Made by a program: the position numbers and the translations under genes
Assembly (NCBI GenBank): GCA_024280975.1
Contig: JAMXLQ010000280.1
Location: 1 to 13,072, forward strand
Source: Methanosarcina sp.
GTDB lineage: Archaea > Halobacteriota > Methanosarcinia > Methanosarcinales > Methanosarcinaceae
Length of the DNA: 13,072 bases
Direction of reading: 5' to 3'
Shown: piece by piece, positions 12,414-13,072 of the stretch
Numbering within the stretch: position 1 is the stretch's first letter
Layout: each line of letters begins with the position of its first letter
The notes under the pieces: generated by a model
What the model was told of the DNA's origin: nothing
What the model saw: the letters and a program-made list of their open reading frames with translations, nothing else
Database searches by the model: none

Positions 12414-13072
12414 ATGCAAAACATACTCTTAGTCCAATCCCTTGTGAAAAAGTTTGATGATTTTACAGCTGTGAAAAACATCAGTTTTAATGTAGAAGCA
12501 GGTTCAATCTTTGCTTTTCTAGGCCCAAATGGCGCAGGCAAATCCACGACAATTAAAATGCTTACAACTGTCCTGAAGCCAACATCTGGGGAAATAAGCA
12601 TTAACGGTTTCGATGTGCTTAAAGAACAGGATAAGGCTCGCGCGTCTTTCGGAATAGTATTTCAGGATCCCAGTCTTGATGATGAACTCACCGCTTATGA
12701 AAATGTCGTCTACCATGCAGTTGTCTACAAGGTACCTAAAAAAGAAAGAGCAGAAAGAATTCGGAAAGCTCTGGAAATTGTTGGGCTCTGGGACAGGCGA
12801 GAAGAGTATGTTAAAAACTGTTCTGGCGGCATGAAACGCAGGCTTGAAATTGCGCGTGCGCTTGTTCATTATCCGAAAATCCTTTTCCTTGATGAGCCCA
12901 CGGTAGGTCTTGATCCCCAGACTCGAAATTCTATATGGGATCATATCAAAAAACTGAACGAAGAAAGAAAGATGACAATTTTTCTAACCACACATTATAT
13001 GGAAGAAGCCGAAGCAATTGCGGACCAGGTAGCAGTCATTGATCACGGAAAGATTATAGAATCTGGAACAGT
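12414..13072 (+). CDS. ABC transporter ATP-binding protein, drug-export type (partial)
   Basis: This is the ATPase subunit of an ABC exporter of the DrrA/NatA-like type; it should power a separate membrane permease, expected just downstream. The first 219 residues are present and the frame is still open at the window end. All key motifs are intact: Walker A GPNGAGKST (37-45), Q-loop Q84 in GIVFQDPSLDDELT, signature SGGM (137-140, in the form NCSGGMKRRLEIARAL), Walker B ILFLDEP (156-162) with catalytic E161, D-loop GLDP, and H-loop H194 in LTTHYMEEAE. ATG 12414 has AAGGA six bases upstream. The preceding MarR gene suggests control by an efflux substrate; substrate identity cannot be read from this subunit. 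Confidence 0.92.
   Translation, partial: MQNILLVQSLVKKFDDFTAVKNISFNVEAGSIFAFLGPNGAGKSTTIKMLTTVLKPTSGEISINGFDVLKEQDKARASFGIVFQDPSLDDELTAYENVVYHAVVYKVPKKERAERIRKALEIVGLWDRREEYVKNCSGGMKRRLEIARALVHYPKILFLDEPTVGLDPQTRNSIWDHIKKLNEERKMTIFLTTHYMEEAEAIADQVAVIDHGKIIESGT

Overview
The window looks like a chromosomal segment of a methanogenic archaeon, most likely Methanosarcina or a close relative. The signs are archaeal-only genes (L15e, L37Ae, RpoP, Rpp30, Pop5, the exosome, proteasome alpha and SBDS), archaeal TATA-type promoters combined with GGAG-type ribosome binding sites, AT-rich spacers carrying TPR and IS200/IS605 debris, and the general feel of the protein sequences. The genus is inferred by recognition; no database was searched.

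Layout. Positions 1-2770 are an eroded accessory zone: a broken TPR-repeat gene (416-1053), a reverse-strand gene for a small protein with two DUF2795-like repeats (1299-1670), a possible decayed coding scrap behind it, a short ORF with a strong ribosome binding site (2081-2200), and debris of IS200/IS605 elements (an omega-RNA-like right-end hairpin at 2154-2205, then a left-end hairpin and the first ~22 codons of tnpA at 2275-2392). Positions 2783-11088 hold the archaeal exosome/proteasome superoperon in two blocks. Block 1 (2783-4905) is rpl15e, a COG1325-type RNA-binding protein, rpp30 and pop5; all four use non-ATG starts and the last three overlap their upstream neighbour. A ~900-base gene-free stretch follows. 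Block 2 (5804-11088) is psmA, sbds, rrp4, rrp41, rrp42, rpl37ae and rpoP; the 45-residue rpoP is easily missed. Two hairpins close the block. Positions 11089-13072 hold a decayed reverse-strand gene, a MarR-type regulator with a candidate operator around its promoter, and the start of a drug-export-type ABC ATPase that runs off the window.

How the genes work together. The superoperon joins RNA maturation (RNase P proteins Rpp30 and Pop5), 3'-end RNA processing and decay (exosome Rrp4/Rrp41/Rrp42), protein decay (20S proteasome alpha), ribosome maturation (SBDS), ribosomal proteins (L15e, L37Ae) and a transcription subunit (RpoP). This grouping is known from comparative genomics of archaea.

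The most striking feature is rrp41. A normal ~236-residue catalytic core is followed by a ~260-residue tail that is about 39% glutamate and ends in a short non-acidic Lys/Trp segment. Next in interest are the long gene-free stretch before psmA, a perfect 18-bp palindrome between psmA and sbds, a short duplicated element after pop5 and after rrp4, and the MarR operator candidate.
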